Part shown: positions 42,473 through 45,366 of the stretch, piece after piece
Layout: each line of letters opens with the position of its first letter
How positions within the stretch are numbered: the first letter of the stretch is position 1
Assembly (NCBI GenBank): GCA_903887175.1
Contig: CAISOV010000064.1
Coordinates: forward strand, 1 to 45,366
DNA from: an uncultured Micrococcales bacterium
Lineage (GTDB): Bacteria; Actinomycetota; Actinomycetes; Actinomycetales; Microbacteriaceae
DNA length: 45,366 nucleotides
Reading direction: 5' to 3'
Notes under the pieces: generated by a model
Database searches by the model: none
What the model was told of the DNA's origin: nothing
What the model saw: only the letters and a program-made list of their open reading frames with translations
Position numbers and translations under genes: made by a program

Positions 42473-44254
42473 GTGTCAACGGCTCAACCAAAGGTTCACA
42501 CCTACGAATACGATGTCGTAATCGTTGGCGCCGGTGGCGCTGGCATGCGCGCGGCAATCGAAGCTGGCCCACACGCCAAGACCGCAGTTATTTCAAAACT
42601 GTTCCCTACCCGCTCGCACACCGGCGCGGCTCAGGGTGGCATGGCGGCAGCTCTTGCCAACGTTGAAGAAGACTCTTGGGAATGGCACACTTTTGACACC
42701 GTAAAAGGTGGCGACTATTTGGTTGACCAAGACGCCGCCGAAATTCTTGCGAAAGAGTCAGTTCAGGCAGTTATCGACCTAGAGAACATGGGCTTGCCTT
42801 TCAACCGCACCCCCGATGGCAAGATTGACCAGCGTCGTTTTGGTGGCCACACTCGCGACCACGGCAAGGCTCCGGTTCGTCGCTCATGCTACGCAGCCGA
42901 CCGCACCGGTCACATGATTTTGCAGACCCTGTATCAAAACTGTGTCAAGTTGGGCATCGAGTTTTATAACGAGTTTTATGTGCTCGACCTAGTCATGGCC
43001 GAAGTCGATGGTCAGCAGCGCCCTTCGGCTGTTGTTGCCTACGAGCTGGCAACTGGCGAACTGCACGTTTTCAAGGGCAAGTCGATCATTTTTGCAACCG
43101 GTGGTTTCGGCAAAATCTTCAAGACCACTTCAAACGCTCACACTTTGACAGGCGACGGCGTCGGAATCATCTGGCGCAAGGGATTGCCGCTTGAAGACAT
43201 GGAGTTCTATCAGTTTCACCCAACCGGTCTAGCCGGTCTGGGCATCTTGCTCTCTGAAGCCGCTCGCGGTGAAGGTGGCATTTTGCGCAACGCTTCAGGT
43301 GAGCGCTTCATGGAGCGTTACGCGCCGACCATCAAAGACCTGGCACCACGCGACATGGTTGCTCGCGCAATGGCAAACGAGGTTCGCGAAGGCCGCGGCG
43401 CTGGCCCGCACAAAGACTATGTTTTGCTTGACCTCACCCACCTGCCACCCGCAGTGATTGATGCCAAGCTGCCAGACATCACAGAGTTTGCTCGCACCTA
43501 CCTAGGTGTCGAGCCATACACCGAGCCAGTGCCAGTGTTCCCAACAGCGCACTATGCAATGGGTGGCATTCCAACCAACATCAAGGCTGAAGTTTTGAGC
43601 GACAACGACACCGTTGTGCCTGGCCTTTATGCAGCTGGCGAATGTGCCTGCGTTTCGGTGCACGGCGCAAACCGCCTCGGCACTAACTCGCTTCTCGACA
43701 TCAACGTCTTCGGCAAACGTGCCGGCAACTATGCAGTCGAGTTTGCCAAGACCGCAACTCAGGTGCCGCTGCCAGAAGGCGCCACTGACGACGTAATCGC
43801 TTTGATTCAAGCTGTTCGCAACTCAAAAGGCACCGAAAAAGTTGCGGTTTTGCGCAAAGAACTGCAAGACACCATGGACAAAAACGCTCAGGTTTATCGC
43901 ACCGAAGAAACTTTGAACGAAGCTCTCGACAAGATTGTTGAGCTTCGCGCGCGCTATGCGAACATTTCGATTCAAGACCAGGGCGAGCGCTTCAACACCG
44001 ACCTGCTAGAGGCAATCGAACTCGGATTCTTGCTCGACCTAGCCGAAGTTTTGGCCTACACAGCGCGCGAGCGACGTGAAAGCCGCGGCGGCCACTTCAG
44101 AGAAGACTTTGAAACCCGCAACGACGAAAAGTTCATGGTTCACTCGATGGCCTACAAGGCTAAAAAAGTGGCTGAAAAAGCCGCTGACAACATCACAATT
44201 GGCTGGAAGCCAGTCACCATCACCAACTATCAGCCAATGGAGCGTAAGTACTAA
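42473..44254 (+). CDS. sdhA: Succinate dehydrogenase flavoprotein subunit
   Basis: The 593-residue protein has the FAD loop [17 protein letters not shown], the covalent-FAD His in [38 protein letters not shown], the active-site [22 protein letters not shown], and [18 protein letters not shown]. It oxidises succinate to fumarate in the TCA cycle and hands electrons to SdhB. The start is the GTG at 42473, with AAAGGA about 7 nt upstream. It overlaps sdhB by one base (TAATG). Confidence 0.96.
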   Translation: MSTAQPKVHTYEYDVVIVGAGGAGMRAAIEAGPHAKTAVISKLFPTRSHTGAAQGGMAAALANVEEDSWEWHTFDTVKGGDYLVDQDAAEILAKESVQAVIDLENMGLPFNRTPDGKIDQRRFGGHTRDHGKAPVRRSCYAADRTGHMILQTLYQNCVKLGIEFYNEFYVLDLVMAEVDGQQRPSAVVAYELATGELHVFKGKSIIFATGGFGKIFKTTSNAHTLTGDGVGIIWRKGLPLEDMEFYQFHPTGLAGLGILLSEAARGEGGILRNASGERFMERYAPTIKDLAPRDMVARAMANEVREGRGAGPHKDYVLLDLTHLPPAVIDAKLPDITEFARTYLGVEPYTEPVPVFPTAHYAMGGIPTNIKAEVLSDNDTVVPGLYAAGECACVSVHGANRLGTNSLLDINVFGKRAGNYAVEFAKTATQVPLPEGATDDVIALIQAVRNSKGTEKVAVLRKELQDTMDKNAQVYRTEETLNEALDKIVELRARYANISIQDQGERFNTDLLEAIELGFLLDLAEVLAYTARERRESRGGHFREDFETRNDEKFMVHSMAYKAKKVAEKAADNITIGWKPVTITNYQPMERKY

Positions 44255-45006
44255 TGGCAACTGCAACCACCGAAGCGCCAGTCGAAATCGGCGTTATTCC
44301 GAGCTTCGATGTAACCATTCGCGTTCGTCGCTTCAACCCAGAGGTTAGCGAAGAGTCAACCTGGCAAGACTTTCACGTCACCATGTTTGGCACCGACCGC
44401 GTGCTTGATGCCTTGCACAAGATCAAGTGGGAGCACGACGGTTCACTAACCTTTAGGCGCAGCTGTGCCCACGGTGTTTGTGGTTCAGACGCAATGCGAA
44501 TCAACGGTCGCAACCGACTTGCTTGCAAGACCCTGATTAAAGACCTAAACATCAACGAGCCAATCACTGTCGAACCCATCAAGGGCCTCGAAGTTGAAAA
44601 AGACCTAGTCGTTGACATGAACCCGTTCTATCAGGCGTATCGTGACATCAAGCCGTTCTTGATCGCAAACGACAAGCCCGAGAAAGAACGCCTTCAGAGC
44701 GCAGAGCAGCGTGCCCGTTTTGACGACACCACCAAGTGCATTTTGTGTGCAGCCTGCACCACCAGCTGCCCTGTGTTCTGGACCGACGGTCAGTACTTTG
44801 GCCCAGCCGCTATCGTCAACGCCCACCGATTCATCTTTGACTCACGCGACGAAGGCGCCGAAGTGCGCCTCGACATTTTGAACGACAAAGAGGGCGTTTG
44901 GCGCTGCCGCACCACCTTCAACTGCACCGAGGCCTGCCCTCGAGGCATTCAGGTGACCCGTGCTGTTGCAGAGGTAAAGCAAGCAATTTTGCGTGGCCGC
45001 GCCTAA
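44254..45006 (+). CDS. sdhB: Succinate dehydrogenase iron-sulfur subunit
   Basis: The 250-residue protein has all three cluster motifs. The [2Fe-2S] site is RRSCAHGVCGSDAMRINGRNRLACK; the later sites are CILCAACTTSCPVF and FNCTEACPRGIQV for the [4Fe-4S] and [3Fe-4S] clusters. It carries electrons from SdhA to the SdhCD anchor. The start overlaps the sdhA stop (TAATG), so translation is coupled. After the stop only 35 bp remain before the convergent PTS EI-like stop; a short GTTTTTAG run there is the only hint of a terminator. Confidence 0.95.
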   Translation: MATATTEAPVEIGVIPSFDVTIRVRRFNPEVSEESTWQDFHVTMFGTDRVLDALHKIKWEHDGSLTFRRSCAHGVCGSDAMRINGRNRLACKTLIKDLNINEPITVEPIKGLEVEKDLVVDMNPFYQAYRDIKPFLIANDKPEKERLQSAEQRARFDDTTKCILCAACTTSCPVFWTDGQYFGPAAIVNAHRFIFDSRDEGAEVRLDILNDKEGVWRCRTTFNCTEACPRGIQVTRAVAEVKQAILRGRA

Positions 45007-45041
45007 AGCGCCAAGACTGCCGTTTTTAGAGCCAACCAGTT

Positions 45042-45366
45042 TTAGATTGCGCTCGACAGTGCTGCCCGAAGCGGTGCAATAAGGGCCGGTGCTACTGACA
45101 AACTGTCAACGCCCCATTTTATGAACTGCGTTGAAGCACGAGCGTCTGCTGCCATTTCGCCACACACTCCGACCGGCTTGCCCACAACTTTTGCCGCGTC
45201 AATAACTCTTTTCACCTGACTAAAGATCAACGCTTCATAAGGGCTGTCGACGTCTAAGCTCAAAGTTCGTCTTGAGTGCCCCTGCCTCAACAACCTTTCA
45301 GTTTCAGCTGCCGGCTGGTAATCCTGCAAAATATAATGCGTCAAGTCGTTGGTTCCTATGCTCACA
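45042..45366 (-). CDS. ptsI: PTS enzyme I-like protein, C-terminal fragment cut by window edge
   Basis: Only the last ~108 residues lie in the window; the frame is open to the right edge. They show SIGTNDLTHYILQ and VGVCGEMAADARASTQFIKWGVDSLSV, the PEP-binding barrel end of enzyme I, with the catalytic Cys in VCGEMA. Enzyme I passes phosphate from PEP to HPr and then to IIA proteins such as the one at 30551. The N-terminal phospho-His domain cannot be seen, so another PEP-utilising enzyme is not fully excluded, though the Cys-Gly-Glu motif in this setting favours EI. The segment LRQGHSRRTLSLDVDSPYEAL replaces the more usual HPAVL region and is somewhat divergent. Confidence 0.8.
   Translation of the reverse strand, partial: VSIGTNDLTHYILQDYQPAAETERLLRQGHSRRTLSLDVDSPYEALIFSQVKRVIDAAKVVGKPVGVCGEMAADARASTQFIKWGVDSLSVAPALIAPLRAALSSAI

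Noticed and set aside
1-45366. tRNA, rRNA, CRISPR array, insertion sequence, prophage or toxin-antitoxin genes
   Set aside because: Intergenic gaps are short. I found no cloverleaf, regular spaced repeats, transposase motifs or integrase in any frame.

Overview
The window comes from a small-genome, moderate-GC actinobacterium, most likely a Microbacteriaceae member of the freshwater Luna type (Aquiluna/Rhodoluna-like). That placement is an inference. It rests on a WhiB regulator, an acyl-CoA carboxylase with a dedicated epsilon subunit, a LytR-CpsA-Psr protein, a cysteine-less LpdA, DUF5719, TANNNT -10 boxes directly in front of start codons, and very tight gene packing. About 42 protein genes fill nearly all of the sequence. 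No intergenic gap exceeds about 235 bp, and I see no tRNA, rRNA, insertion sequence, prophage or CRISPR array.

Layout. (1) 1-4010, minus strand: whiB2-like regulator, a large membrane glycosyltransferase and a DUF5719 protein cut by the left edge. (2) 4244-7756: galE, manA (minus) and an O-antigen-ligase/Wzy-type membrane protein, for sugar-nucleotide supply and surface polymers. (3) 7746-15462, minus strand: birA, PH-domain protein, purK, purE, LCP protein, a Thr/Pro-rich lipoprotein and a 919-residue secreted repeat/LysM protein. (4) 15532-25849: accD-type carboxyltransferase, accE and a DUF885 protein; a minus-strand signalling set (LuxR regulator, histidine kinase, degenerate kinase-like membrane protein); a TrmA-family RNA methyltransferase; maf; and accA (biotin carboxylase/BCCP). 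BirA would biotinylate AccA, which works with AccD and AccE. (5) 25859-30267: a zinc-ribbon mini-protein, lpdA, purine nucleoside phosphorylase and a phosphohexomutase/phosphopentomutase. (6) 30264-40348, minus strand: nucleoside uptake and salvage, with orphan PTS IIB and IIA, adenosine deaminase, thymidine phosphorylase, cytidine deaminase, a complete BMP-type nucleoside ABC transporter (two permeases, a double ATPase) and two tandem BMP lipoproteins. (7) 40375-45366: manC, sdhCDAB, and the C-terminal end of a PTS enzyme I-like protein cut by the right edge.

The order birA-accD-accE-maf-accA-lpdA-pnp-pmm-add-deoA-cdd-sdhCDAB closely follows what I recall of Mycobacterium tuberculosis Rv3279c-Rv3319, so much of this is an ancient actinobacterial gene neighbourhood with local insertions. 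Nothing here is a clear new defence or mobile system. The most interesting accessory points are the three-gene signalling set with a degenerate kinase, the nine-repeat surface protein, PTS IIA/IIB without a IIC inside a nucleoside cluster, the insulated BMP gene, and helically phased repeats upstream of the DUF885 gene.
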